Source: Planctomycetales bacterium (lineage in GTDB: Bacteria; Omnitrophota; Gorgyraeia; Gygaellales; Profunditerraquicolaceae). From it: 36,958 nucleotides of DNA. Location: positions 1-36,958 of the forward strand of contig SBBM01000051.1 of NCBI GenBank assembly GCA_005239725.1, written 5' to 3'. The notes beneath the pieces were generated by a model. That model made no database searches. It was not told the DNA's origin and saw only the letters and a list, made by a program, of their open reading frames with translations. Each line of letters opens with the position of its first letter. Within the stretch, counting starts at the first letter, position 1. Positions 23,541 through 32,000 of this stretch are shown here, one piece after another. Made by a program: the position numbers and the translations under genes.

Positions 23541-24442
23541 TTGTTATACATGGGATAAATAAGATTAGGAAATATAAGAGGCCGATGGTGGCCATTGGTG
23601 TATTTGACGGCGTACATCGGGCGCATATACAGATTTTGCGCGCCAGTGTTGAGCATGCCCGGCGGATTAACGGCACAAGTATAGTTTTGACATTCTATCC
23701 CCACCCGCAATTAGAAGACGATATTTATTCTTTAAATCATCGCCTAAGATTAATCGCCGGATTGGGCGTAGATGTGTGCGTGGTTATAAATTTAAGCAAG
23801 GCCCTGTACAAGATGCCGGCGGAAGATTTTATCCGCAATATCCTGGTGAAAAAAATCCGGGCGGAATATATTTACGTGGGAAAAAACTTTACCTTCGGTA
23901 GAGGTGCTGAAGGTAATTATAAACTTCTAAAGAGTTTATCAAAAGTTTACGGTTTTAAATTAAAGGTATTTAGGCCGATAAAAATAAATAGCAAAATTAT
24001 AAGTAGCACATATATCCGTAAATTAATCAGCGAGGGAAGACTTGATACTGCGGAAAGATTACTTTCCCGTGCGGTGAGTATTCTGGGGACGGTGACAAGA
24101 GGGAGCTCGCTGGGTAGAAAGTTAGGTTTTCCAACGGCGAATATAAACCCTCACCACGATATAATTCCTCCTTCAGGAATCTACGCGGTCAAAATTACTT
24201 TAAGCGGCAAGAGATTGAAGGGGGTTTGTTATATCGGCACTCGTCCTACATTCAGCCGGGAAATAAAAAAATATGTGGAGGTGCATATATTTAATTTTAA
24301 TAAAAATATATATAATAAAGAATTGGAGGTGCAATTTGTAAAAAAGATAAGGGCAGACCGCAAATTTAAACTTATTAAATCTTTAGTAAAACAGATTAAG
24401 AAAGATGTTCAATTCGCCAGAAATATCCTTTCTTCCCACTAA
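23537..24442 (+). CDS. ribF: bifunctional riboflavin kinase / FAD synthetase
   Basis: A 301-residue enzyme making FMN and FAD from riboflavin. N-terminal FAD synthetase nucleotidyltransferase domain (about 1-160): AIGVFDGVHRAHIQIL and the later SSTYIRKLISEGRL. The usual HxGH nucleotide motif reads His-Arg-Ala-His, a Gly to Ala change that deserves a check. C-terminal kinase domain (about 175-298): GRKLGFPTANINP, PPSGIYAVKI, CYIGTRPTF and EVHIFNFNKNIYNKELEVQFV, all intact. ATG overlaps mazG by 4 nt. It is not under the FMN riboswitch, 12 kb away. Its product FMN is the ligand that shuts off ribBA-ribE. Confidence 0.94.
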   Translation: MIVIHGINKIRKYKRPMVAIGVFDGVHRAHIQILRASVEHARRINGTSIVLTFYPHPQLEDDIYSLNHRLRLIAGLGVDVCVVINLSKALYKMPAEDFIRNILVKKIRAEYIYVGKNFTFGRGAEGNYKLLKSLSKVYGFKLKVFRPIKINSKIISSTYIRKLISEGRLDTAERLLSRAVSILGTVTRGSSLGRKLGFPTANINPHHDIIPPSGIYAVKITLSGKRLKGVCYIGTRPTFSREIKKYVEVHIFNFNKNIYNKELEVQFVKKIRADRKFKLIKSLVKQIKKDVQFARNILSSH

Positions 24443-24515
24443 TTTTACCACAATATATGCTACACACCTGATTAATATCCCCTAGTAATTGTGTTATATC
24501 AAGTTAGGTAAAATT
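24441..24515. other. AT-rich spacer with 9-bp inverted repeat
   Basis: Downstream of ribF, AATTTTACC (24441-24449) is the reverse complement of GGTAAAATT (24507-24515), 57 bp apart. The spacing is too long for a good terminator, so it may be chance in AT-rich DNA or a weak end signal before the mraZ promoter. Nothing else is seen up to 24520. Confidence 0.25.
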
Positions 24516-24520
24516 TTATC

Positions 24521-24549
24521 TTGACAAATAAGGCAATTTTACGTATACT
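24521..24549 (+). promoter_or_regulatory. main promoter of the division and cell wall cluster
   Basis: TTGACA (24521-24526), 17-bp spacer, TATACT (24544-24549): almost consensus sigma-70-type. Predicted start about 24556, 45 nt before mraZ. It is the only clear promoter I see for the co-directional run to the window end. Confidence 0.88.
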
Positions 24550-24560
24550 TTTGGATACGT

Positions 24561-24590
24561 AGTGGCATAAAGTGGGTTAAAGTGGGAAGG
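24561..24590 (+). promoter_or_regulatory. triple MraZ operator repeats
   Basis: Three 10-bp direct repeats in phase: AGTGGCATAA, AGTGGGTTAA, AGTGGGAAGG. The core TGG(G/C)N with 5-bp gaps matches the known MraZ target, TGGGN boxes with a 10-bp period upstream of mraZ. They lie at about +6 to +35 of the predicted transcript, so bound MraZ would block early transcription. The last box merges with the AAGG ribosome-binding site. Confidence 0.88.
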
Positions 24591-24600
24591 GCTATAATTT

Positions 24601-25038
24601 ATGTTTTACGGTGAGTATTTACATTCTATGGACCGTAAAGGCAGGCTGGTATTGCCTGCTAAATTACGCGAGGTTTCAAAGAATAATTTCATTGAAAAAT
24701 TCTTTGTTACCCGCGGCCTGGATAAATGCCTTTTCATGTTTAGCGAAGAAGAGTGGCGTAACCAGGAACAGAAATTCAAATCTATATCTTTTACCAAACA
24801 GGAAGCCCGCATTTTTAACCGTATATATTTTTCCGGTGCAATAGAGATAATACCCGATAAACAAGGAAGGATACTCCTGCCGAATTATTTGAAAGAATTC
24901 GCCGAGATTAAAAAGGACGTAATGGTCGTAGGTATCTCCAACAGAATAGAAATCTGGGCAAAAGAGAAATGGCATGATTTTTACGGAAATTGGCGCCAGT
25001 CATTTGAGGAGATTGCCGAGAAACTAATGGAGATGTAA
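24601..25038 (+). CDS. mraZ: transcriptional regulator MraZ
   Basis: A 145-residue MraZ with two AbrB-like beta-swapped repeats: FYGEYLHSMDRKGRLVLPAKLRE at the start and IEIIPDKQGRILLPNYLKEFAEI in the middle, each holding the DxxGR motif, with RGLDKCLFMFSEEEW between them. MraZ forms rings that bind repeated TGGGN boxes and usually represses its own dcw operon. The operator-like triple repeat directly upstream supports autoregulation here. It is the first gene of the cluster, 8 nt before rsmH, the universal order mraZ-rsmH. Confidence 0.96.
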   Translation: MFYGEYLHSMDRKGRLVLPAKLREVSKNNFIEKFFVTRGLDKCLFMFSEEEWRNQEQKFKSISFTKQEARIFNRIYFSGAIEIIPDKQGRILLPNYLKEFAEIKKDVMVVGISNRIEIWAKEKWHDFYGNWRQSFEEIAEKLMEM

Positions 25039-25046
25039 TTCCACCT

Positions 25047-25949
25047 ATGCTGATAATGGAAGAAGAAGTGCACACGCCGGTAATGTTAAAAGAGGTTTTA
25101 GATTACCTGGAATTGGCGCCGGGTAAGCTCATAGTTGACGCCACAGTCGGCACGGCCGGGCATGCCCATAAGATGCTTGAGCGCATCACTCCCGGCGGAA
25201 GATTAATCGCGATAGACAGAGACCAGGAGTCTTTAAATTATGCCAGGGAAAAATTATATGCTTTTAAGCATTCCTGTGAGTTCGTGCATAGTAATTTCTC
25301 GGAGATAGATACTGCGCTAAAAAGTGTGAATGTTTCAAAGATTGACGGCATATTGTTTGACCTGGGTATTTCCTCTTTTCAACTGGATAACCCGGAGAGA
25401 GGTTTTAGCTTTCAGGCTGACGGGCCGTTAGACATGCGCCTGGACAGAACAAGTTTTATATCCGCCTACGATTTAGTGAACAACCTTAATGAAGACGAAA
25501 TATCTTCGATACTGCAGGCATTCGGCCAGGAAAGATGGCACAACCGGATTGCCCATCTTCTGGCCCAGGAGAGGCAGAGGCACCCGATTTCCACAACCTT
25601 GGAATTATCCGATATCATAGCCAGGGCAATACCTCACAAATATAGATATTACCGTATACACCCGGCAACCCGCACTTTCCAGGCGCTGCGCATTGCGGTA
25701 AACAGGGAATTGGAATCGCTGGAAATAGCGATAAACAAGACAGTTGACTTTTTGAACAATAAAGGCAGAATATGCGTCATTTCTTTTCATTCATTGGAAG
25801 ACCGTATAGTTAAATTAAATTTTCGCAAGTTGGCAGCCAGAGGGATTTTAAATTTGATAACGCCTAAGCCTTTGACGCCTACGTCGGAAGAAGTGGGCGA
25901 GAACCCTTCCAGCCGGAGCGCCAAATTCAGGGTTGCCGAAAGAGCCTAA
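25047..25949 (+). CDS. rsmH: 16S rRNA (cytosine-1402 N4) methyltransferase
   Basis: A 300-residue SAM-dependent methyltransferase that modifies C1402 in the ribosomal decoding centre. Motifs: EEVHTPVMLKEVLDYL start, VDATVGTAGHAHKML (SAM motif I), GILFDLGISSFQLDNPERGFSF, GPLDMRLD, HPATRTFQALRIAVNREL, and VISFHSLEDRIVK; the C-terminal ENPSSRSAKFRVAER is near the family consensus ENPRSRSAKLR. Two possible ATGs (25047 and 25056); the first is used. The ftsL-like gene begins directly after its stop, with no gap. Confidence 0.96.
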   Translation: MLIMEEEVHTPVMLKEVLDYLELAPGKLIVDATVGTAGHAHKMLERITPGGRLIAIDRDQESLNYAREKLYAFKHSCEFVHSNFSEIDTALKSVNVSKIDGILFDLGISSFQLDNPERGFSFQADGPLDMRLDRTSFISAYDLVNNLNEDEISSILQAFGQERWHNRIAHLLAQERQRHPISTTLELSDIIARAIPHKYRYYRIHPATRTFQALRIAVNRELESLEIAINKTVDFLNNKGRICVISFHSLEDRIVKLNFRKLAARGILNLITPKPLTPTSEEVGENPSSRSAKFRVAERA

Positions 25950-26330
25950 ATGAGATTATCAAGGTTTTTGTCCACGGTTTTCTTTATTACTTTTCTTTCC
26001 TGCCTTTATGTCTGGCAGCAGACCGAAATTTTCCGCTTTGCTTATTTGAGGGAAAAGACTCTTGCGCACTTCAATGATTTGCTTGATAAAAACTCCATTC
26101 TAAGATATAATTTAAAAAAGAACACTTCCTTGATAAGCATGGGCAGCAAAGTTTCCCAGCCTAAGGATTTTCAGATGCCAGATAATTATCTGTTGGTAAA
26201 ATTAACCTCCCCCAAAGAAGAGTTGAGCCCGGACAACCGGTATCAGGGTAAAAGGCAGAATCTGGTATCGCGTTTCTTCAGCGTGAAAAGGGTTGCTGAA
26301 GCAAAGACAATCGGCCCTTCGGCCCCCTAG
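25950..26330 (+). CDS. FtsL-like small division protein
   Basis: A 126-residue protein in the exact place of ftsL between rsmH and ftsI. It has a short basic N-terminus, one transmembrane helix (about 6-24, FLSTVFFITFLSCLYVWQQ) and then a probable coiled-coil region (about 25-65), as FtsL has, to bind FtsB and FtsQ. The tail after about residue 70 is longer and more polar than usual (SPKEELSPDNRYQGKRQN). FtsL sequences diverge greatly, so identity rests on position and topology. Starts immediately after the rsmH stop (TAAATG). The symbol is left open for that reason. Confidence 0.7.
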   Translation: MRLSRFLSTVFFITFLSCLYVWQQTEIFRFAYLREKTLAHFNDLLDKNSILRYNLKKNTSLISMGSKVSQPKDFQMPDNYLLVKLTSPKEELSPDNRYQGKRQNLVSRFFSVKRVAEAKTIGPSAP

Positions 26331-26384
26331 GTTGAATTCCAATTTCGGTTTAGCATAAAGTATCGGCACTAATTTTATATACTT

Positions 26385-28112
26385 GTGTATATAGTAAATT
26401 ACAGCCGCAGGGCTGGCGTGGTATTTTTGGTTTTTGTCGTTTTCCTAATATTCTGCGCAGCCCGCCTTTTTTTTATTCAGCTGTTCCAATCTAAATTTCT
26501 TTCCGGGATTGCCAATAAACAGCACAATTTATTTGTGGAGCTAGAGCCGCGCAGGGGCGCCATATACGACTGTAACCTTAAGCCGCTGGCAGTCAATATC
26601 TCCACGGATTCTCTTTACGCCTCCCCATCCGGCATGACAGCCAGAGACAAAGAAACAGCCATAAAAAAACTTATGCCCATATTAAATGTAAATTATTCTT
26701 ATTTAAAGGAGAGGTTAGGTCGTAAAAAGGCCTTTGTCTGGCTTGCGCGTAAGATAACTCCGGAGCAGGGCGAGGCGGTAAAAAAATTAAATTTAAAGGG
26801 TATAGGTTTTATAAAGGAGAGCAAGCGCTGCTACCCCAACAGGTATCTTGCCAGCCACATTATCGGGTTTGCCGGGTTGGATAATACGGGACTCGAAGGC
26901 CTGGAATTATATAGCGACAAATACCTTAAAGGAGAGCCGGGCTGGGCGGTAATGTTGAGGGATGCCCGTCAGAGGAAATTGGATATCTATGACCGGATGG
27001 TTTCTCCCAGGGACGGCCAGGATTTAGTTTTGACTGTTGATGAGGTCATCCAGTATATTGCCGAGAGGGAACTTGAGAAGGCATTTAAACAATACCATGC
27101 CAAAGGCGCCAGTATTATAGTGATGGACCCATATACCGGTAAAATCCTTGCCATGGCAAACCGGCCTACTTTTGACTTAGAGGGATTTTCCGCCGCCGAT
27201 AAGGATTCCAAACGTAACCGCGCGCTCTGCGATTTGTTTGAACCGGGTTCGGTATTTAAAATCGTTACGCTCTCTGCGGCAATAGAAGAGAAGAAGGTTT
27301 CCGAGGAAGACAGGTTTTTCTGCGAAAACGGGGCTTACCGCGTAGCCAACCACATATTGCATGACCATCAAAAACACGGCTGGCTTACTTTTAGGGAAAT
27401 AATCGAAGAATCAAGCAACATCGGCACGACCAAGGTCGCTCAGATCCTGGGTCCGGATATCGTATATAAGTATGTAAAACTTTTTGGCTTCGGCGCAAAA
27501 CTGGGAGTGGATATGCCGGGAGAGATTTCCGGTATATCTAAGGAGCCGCGCTTATGGTCTAAAACATCTATCGGGGCAGTGCCTATTGGCCAGGAGGTCG
27601 GCGTTACGGCATTGCAGTTAGCCTGCGCCATATCCGCGATAGCCAACGGCGGGCAATTAATGCAGCCGTACATCATTAACGAAATCAGGGATAAACAGGG
27701 CCAGACCATAAAGAAATTTTCACCGACGGTAATCCGTAAGGTCATATCTCCGGATACCGCCGCAAGGGTAAGGAAAGTACTTACCGGGGTTGTTGAGCAT
27801 GGCACGGGTAGAATGGCAAAATTGGAGGGGTTTTTCAGCGCAGCAGGAAAAACCGGGACCGCGCAGAAACTTGAGCCTGACGGCAGCTATTCCCACGATA
27901 ACTTTGTCGCTTCTTTTATTGGTTTTGCCCCTGCGGAAGAGCCGCTTCTGGCCATAGCGGTTATAGTTGATGACCCGCGTCCGGTTTATTTCGGAGGCGT
28001 GGTGTCTGCCCCGGTATTTAAGAGCGTTGCCTCCGATGTGTTAAGGTACCTTAAAATTAATCAATTCCACAAAGACCTGGTGGCGTTAAATGAGACTGAA
28101 AGAAATAATTAA
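26385..28112 (+). CDS. ftsI: septal peptidoglycan transpeptidase FtsI (class B PBP)
   Basis: A 575-residue class B penicillin-binding protein. One N-terminal membrane helix (about 9-29), a PBP dimerisation/pedestal domain (about 50-210, RRGAIYDCNLKPLAVN) and a transpeptidase domain with the three active motifs: Ser289-x-x-Lys292 in EPGSVFKI, Ser343-x-Asn345 in EESSNIGT, and Lys489-Thr-Gly in AGKTGTAQK. It cross-links septal peptidoglycan with FtsW. No PASTA domain, as expected for Gram-negative-like FtsI. Start GTG 26385 has no Shine-Dalgarno and is 54 nt after the ftsL-like gene; the exact start is uncertain. The 3' end overlaps murE by 23 nt. Confidence 0.94.
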   Translation: MYIVNYSRRAGVVFLVFVVFLIFCAARLFFIQLFQSKFLSGIANKQHNLFVELEPRRGAIYDCNLKPLAVNISTDSLYASPSGMTARDKETAIKKLMPILNVNYSYLKERLGRKKAFVWLARKITPEQGEAVKKLNLKGIGFIKESKRCYPNRYLASHIIGFAGLDNTGLEGLELYSDKYLKGEPGWAVMLRDARQRKLDIYDRMVSPRDGQDLVLTVDEVIQYIAERELEKAFKQYHAKGASIIVMDPYTGKILAMANRPTFDLEGFSAADKDSKRNRALCDLFEPGSVFKIVTLSAAIEEKKVSEEDRFFCENGAYRVANHILHDHQKHGWLTFREIIEESSNIGTTKVAQILGPDIVYKYVKLFGFGAKLGVDMPGEISGISKEPRLWSKTSIGAVPIGQEVGVTALQLACAISAIANGGQLMQPYIINEIRDKQGQTIKKFSPTVIRKVISPDTAARVRKVLTGVVEHGTGRMAKLEGFFSAAGKTGTAQKLEPDGSYSHDNFVASFIGFAPAEEPLLAIAVIVDDPRPVYFGGVVSAPVFKSVASDVLRYLKINQFHKDLVALNETERNN

Positions 28113-29553
28113 ATTACTCGGAAAGAAAAAAATCATTTCCGGCTTAACGGACTTTGAAGTTTCCGGGATTAGTTCTAATTCGAAATCCGTTAGAGATAAT
28201 TTTATCTTTGTGGCGGTTAAAGGCGCAAAGGCTGACGGGCATAAATTTATCCGGGAAGCCATATGCAGGGGCGCGAAGGCAATAGTTTATAGTTCGCAGT
28301 TGACAGCTCACAGTGAGCCGGGGGTTAATTTTATCCGCGTAAAGGACACACGAAAGGCTTTGCCGGAGTTAGCCGCGGCATTTTATGGTAATCCGTCTGC
28401 AAAGATGAAGATCATAGGGGTGACGGGGACTAACGGTAAAACAACCGTTACCTATCTAATCGAAGCAATATTGAAAGAGGCAGGCTATACCCCCGGGGTC
28501 ATCGGGACAATTGAATACCGGTTCAATAATAAAATTATTCCTTCCAAAAATACCACCCCCGGGCCGGTAGAGCTTCAGTCTATGTTAAGCCAGATGAAAA
28601 AAATGGGAATAAATTATGCGGTTATAGAAGTCTCTTCGCATGCCCTGGACCAGGCGAGAGTGGGGGCAATCGATTTTTCCTGCGCGATATTTACCAATTT
28701 AACCCAGGACCACCTGGATTACCATAAGACAAAAGAGGGTTATTTCCAGGCCAAGGCCAAACTCTTTAAAAATCTTAAAGTCCGCGCACTCGCCGTGATT
28801 AACAACGATGATGCCCACTCCGGGAGGCTCAAGAAATTGAGCGCCGCCAAACTTATTACTTACGGCATTAAGAATAAATCCGATATTATGGCAGAGGATA
28901 TAAATGCCGATGTCCTGGGCGGAGAATTTATTTTATCCGGGCCAAAAATCAAAACCAGGCTAAAGACGAAATTAATCGGCATGCATAACGTTTATAATAT
29001 TCTGGCAGCGGTTTCCTGGGCGGTAAAAGAAGGGATAAGTTTAAAGACGATAAAATCTGCGATAGAGAAATTTGCGCTTGTCCCGGGCAGGCTTGAGAGG
29101 ATAAATTTTAAGGGGGATTTTCAGATTTTTGTGGATTATGCCCATACGGAAGACGCGCTCAGGAATGCTATCAGCGCATTAAGGCATTTTAATCCCAGGA
29201 GGATTATTACGGTCTTCGGTTGCGGCGGAGAACGCGATAAAACAAAGAGGCCGAAGATGGGTCGGGTAGTCACGGAATTAGCGGATTACGCCGTGATTAC
29301 CAGCGATAACCCCCGCTCGGAGAATCCGTATGATATAATGCGCGATATTAAAAAAGGGATTAAGGGCAATAATTATTGCGCGATTGCCGACCGGTTTAAG
29401 GCAATAAAAAAATCACTCTCTCTTGCTTCTGCCGGAGATATAATACTGGTAGCCGGAAAAGGCCACGAAAATTCCCAGGCATTAAAAGACAAAACAATAG
29501 GCTTTAATGACTCCAGGGCGATAAAGGAATGTTTAAAGTCAATGAATTATTAA
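28090..29553 (+). CDS. murE: UDP-MurNAc-tripeptide synthetase MurE (meso-DAP type)
   Basis: A 487-residue Mur ligase adding the third residue of the peptidoglycan stem. Nucleotide loop GVTGTNGKTTVTYL (about 113-126), central motifs EVSSHALDQARV, FTNLTQDHLDYHKT, GMHNVYNILAAV, and C-terminal VDYAHTEDALRNA. The substrate motif SDNPRSENP (DNPR) indicates meso-diaminopimelate rather than lysine. The N-terminal domain contains an odd stretch VYSSQLTAHSEPG at about 66-78 (28285-28323) where the DNA looks like a short repeat; family members have a variable loop of similar size there. ATG 28090 lies within ftsI; 25 nt overlap with murF. Confidence 0.95.
   Translation: MRLKEIIKLLGKKKIISGLTDFEVSGISSNSKSVRDNFIFVAVKGAKADGHKFIREAICRGAKAIVYSSQLTAHSEPGVNFIRVKDTRKALPELAAAFYGNPSAKMKIIGVTGTNGKTTVTYLIEAILKEAGYTPGVIGTIEYRFNNKIIPSKNTTPGPVELQSMLSQMKKMGINYAVIEVSSHALDQARVGAIDFSCAIFTNLTQDHLDYHKTKEGYFQAKAKLFKNLKVRALAVINNDDAHSGRLKKLSAAKLITYGIKNKSDIMAEDINADVLGGEFILSGPKIKTRLKTKLIGMHNVYNILAAVSWAVKEGISLKTIKSAIEKFALVPGRLERINFKGDFQIFVDYAHTEDALRNAISALRHFNPRRIITVFGCGGERDKTKRPKMGRVVTELADYAVITSDNPRSENPYDIMRDIKKGIKGNNYCAIADRFKAIKKSLSLASAGDIILVAGKGHENSQALKDKTIGFNDSRAIKECLKSMNY
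28288..28318 (+). repeat. short repeat-like sequence inside murE
   Basis: The stretch reads roughly AGTTCGCAGTTGACAGCTCACAG followed by TGAGC (28291-28318, broken here), with alternating (A/G)GTT-C/G-CAG units and an exact inverted repeat GCTCAC-A-GTGAGC (28306-28318). It encodes YSSQLTAHS. Simple repeats of the type CAGTTCACAG are frequent between genes in several uncultivated lineages (from memory). Confidence 0.4.
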
Positions 29554-30899
29554 AGGCTGTTTCAGGGAAGTTAATTAATCCGGGCAATAGCGCGGATGTA
29601 AAAGGCATTTCCATTGATACAAGGACGATTAAACCGCTGGATGCCTTTCTCGCCATGAAGGGAGATAATTTTGACGGCCATGATTTTATAGGTCTGGCGG
29701 TAAATAAAGGCGCGGGCTGTATTATAATAGAAAAAGGTAAAGGCAAAGGCAAAGATTTTGCGAAAACAACAATTATAGAAGTAAAGAGTACGGTTAAGGC
29801 GTTGGGGGACATAGCCGGTTTTCACCGCAGGAAATTTGACATTCCGGTTATCGCGGTTACCGGCTCAAACGGTAAAACTACCGTCAAGGAAATGATAGGC
29901 TGGATTTTATCGGAGAAACTTAATGTTTTAAAAAACGAGGGGACAAAGAATAACCATATCGGCTTGCCCCTGGCCTTGCTTAACCTGAATGCGCGCCATG
30001 ATATTGTCGTTGTTGAGATAGGCACAAACCATTTCGGCGAGGTGGAATACCTGGCAAAAATTTGCCAGGCGAACATCGGCCTCATTACCAACATCGGGCC
30101 TTCGCACCTGGAATATTTCAAAAACCTGGAAGGGGTATTGAGGGAAAAATATGCATTGATAAGAAACCTGAAAAAACCGCATATAGCCGTGTTGAACGGT
30201 GACGATGGCCTCCTGAGAAAAAAGCTCTGTGTAAAAACAAAAAAACCGTTTACTTTGAGTTTCGGAATTGAGAGCAAATGTGATTTTTTCCCGTCCAATA
30301 TCAGTAATCTTGACGGCGGGATGGAATTTACAATAAACGCTGCCGGAAATTGCAAATTCAGGCTTAATACCCTCGGTTACCATAATATTTATAATGCGCT
30401 TTCCGCCATATCTATCGGCCGTATTTTCGGCATGCCATACAAAGATATCGCCCGGAGGCTAAACGCCTTTGAATTCCCTCCGGGGAGGCTGAAAATTATC
30501 AGGCTCGGCGACATTAAATTTATAGATGATACCTACAATTCCAATCCTCTTTCCCTGAAGCAGGCATTAAATTCTTTATATAACTTTAAGAACCGGGGGA
30601 GAAAGATTTTTCTAATGGGGGATATGCGGGAATTGGGCAGCCGGACTGAAGCCTTTCACCGGCAGGCAGGAAGAGAGGCTGCGAGGTCTTGTGATATACT
30701 TATAACTGTAGGTGAGCTTTCCAGGGCAGCGGCAAACGCAGCCAGGAAGAACGGCCTCGGCAAAAACATGGTATTTTCCTGCTGTTCCTGCAGAGAAGCA
30801 AAGGAAATTTTATACAATGATATATTGCCGGCGAAAGAGGATGTTATCCTGGTTAAGGGTTCGCGTTCAATGAAAATGGAGGAGATTTTTAAGGTTTAA
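29529..30899 (+). CDS. murF: UDP-MurNAc-tripeptide D-Ala-D-Ala ligase MurF
   Basis: A 456-residue Mur ligase adding D-Ala-D-Ala to complete the UDP-MurNAc-pentapeptide in the cytoplasm. Motifs: GISIDTRTIKPLDAFLAMKG (N-terminal UMP binding), VTGSNGKTTVKEM (P-loop, about 110-122), NNHIGLPLALL, VVEIGTNHFGEVEYLAKI, LGYHNIYNALSAISIG, and DDTYNSNPLSLKQAL in the C-terminal domain. A run of GGTAAAGGCAAAGGCAAAGA (29735-29754) encodes KGKGKGKD, a small simple-sequence expansion in a surface loop. Starts in the murE 3' end (25-nt overlap) and stops 2 nt before mraY. Confidence 0.95.
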   Translation: MFKVNELLKAVSGKLINPGNSADVKGISIDTRTIKPLDAFLAMKGDNFDGHDFIGLAVNKGAGCIIIEKGKGKGKDFAKTTIIEVKSTVKALGDIAGFHRRKFDIPVIAVTGSNGKTTVKEMIGWILSEKLNVLKNEGTKNNHIGLPLALLNLNARHDIVVVEIGTNHFGEVEYLAKICQANIGLITNIGPSHLEYFKNLEGVLREKYALIRNLKKPHIAVLNGDDGLLRKKLCVKTKKPFTLSFGIESKCDFFPSNISNLDGGMEFTINAAGNCKFRLNTLGYHNIYNALSAISIGRIFGMPYKDIARRLNAFEFPPGRLKIIRLGDIKFIDDTYNSNPLSLKQALNSLYNFKNRGRKIFLMGDMRELGSRTEAFHRQAGREAARSCDILITVGELSRAAANAARKNGLGKNMVFSCCSCREAKEILYNDILPAKEDVILVKGSRSMKMEEIFKV

Positions 30900-30901
30900 T
30901 C

Positions 30902-31990
30902 ATGTTGTACTATTTACTGTATCCTTTACACAGCACAATTTCTCTTTTTAACCTTTTCCGCTACATCACCTTCCGGGCAAGTTTGGCTGCCCTGACAGCT
31001 TTTCTTATCAGCTTGATATTCGGCCCTGTTGTAATAAAGATGCTCGCCAGGTTAAAGATGGGGCAGAATATAAGGACCGAAGACAGTAAGAAATTATATG
31101 AATTGCATAGCCAGAAACAGGGCACGCCTACGATGGGCGGTATACTGATATTGCTGGCCATGGTATTTTCCACGTTGCTTTGGGCGGATATTTTTAACAA
31201 GTATATTGTGATAGTTGTATCTACTACTCTGTGGCTGGGCATAACCGGATTCGCCGATGATTATTTAAAGCACATAAGAAAATGTTCTAAGGGCCTGACT
31301 GCCACGGCAAAATTTGCTAGTCAGATTACCCTGGGGCTGGTATTGGTGGTTGTCCTGGCCCTATTTACCCGGAGCGGCACAAAGATCGACGTACCTTTTT
31401 TAAAAGATGTTTCCCTGGAATTGGGTATTTTCTACATCCTTTTTGTTATCCTGGTAATAACCGGCTCTTCCAATGCCGTAAACCTTACTGACGGGTTGGA
31501 TGGGTTGGCTATCGGCGTGGTAGTTATGGTGGCTATTGCTTTTAGTGTTTTAACCTATGTCTCGGGCAATATTAAATTCAGCAATTATCTCCTTATACCC
31601 TATATCCCCGGCAGCGGAGAATTAACCGTATTTTGCGCGAGTATGCTGGGGGCGGGCCTCGGGTTCTTATGGTTTAATTGTTATCCCGCATCTATTTTTA
31701 TGGGAGATGTCGGTTCCCTGGCTTTAGGCGGCGCCATCGGCACAATCGCTTTATTGATAAAGAAAGAATTGCTGCTTGTAATAGTGGGAGGCATATTCGT
31801 TTTGGAGGCGTTATCGGTAATTTTGCAGGTAGGTTCTTTCAAGCTGGCAAAAAAACGGCTCTTTAAAATTGCCCCTTTGCATCATCATTTTCAATTCCTC
31901 GGTTGGTCTGAGACGCAGGTGATTATAAGGTTTTGGATTGTGGCAAGCCTTTTTGCCCTCCTGACATTGGTTACGCTGAAGATAAGATAG
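30902..31990 (+). CDS. mraY: phospho-MurNAc-pentapeptide transferase MraY
   Basis: A 362-residue polytopic membrane enzyme, about ten helices, that transfers phospho-MurNAc-pentapeptide to undecaprenyl phosphate giving lipid I. Motifs: FRYITFRASLAALTAF near the start, HSQKQGTPTMGGILIL (typical KxGTPTMGG), GFADDYLKH with the Asp-Asp pair, SSNAVNLTDGLDGLAIG, FMGDVGSLALGG, and APLHHHFQFLGWSETQVI near the C-terminus. All active-site aspartates and histidines are present. Starts 2 nt after murF and ends 10 nt before murD. Confidence 0.97.
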   Translation: MLYYLLYPLHSTISLFNLFRYITFRASLAALTAFLISLIFGPVVIKMLARLKMGQNIRTEDSKKLYELHSQKQGTPTMGGILILLAMVFSTLLWADIFNKYIVIVVSTTLWLGITGFADDYLKHIRKCSKGLTATAKFASQITLGLVLVVVLALFTRSGTKIDVPFLKDVSLELGIFYILFVILVITGSSNAVNLTDGLDGLAIGVVVMVAIAFSVLTYVSGNIKFSNYLLIPYIPGSGELTVFCASMLGAGLGFLWFNCYPASIFMGDVGSLALGGAIGTIALLIKKELLLVIVGGIFVLEALSVILQVGSFKLAKKRLFKIAPLHHHFQFLGWSETQVIIRFWIVASLFALLTLVTLKIR

Positions 31991-32000
31991 CCGTATCTTA

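Noticed and set aside
24088-24102. CTGGGGACGGTGACA inside ribF resembles the GGGGACG units of the rimO element.
   Set aside because: It encodes the conserved RibF stretch ILGTVTRG and has no inverted partner nearby, so similarity is most likely chance.
26378-26383. TATACT just before the ftsI GTG as a promoter for a leaderless ftsI.
   Set aside because: No acceptable -35 box at 15-19 bp, and the -10 is only one base from the GTG, so +1 would fall inside the coding region.
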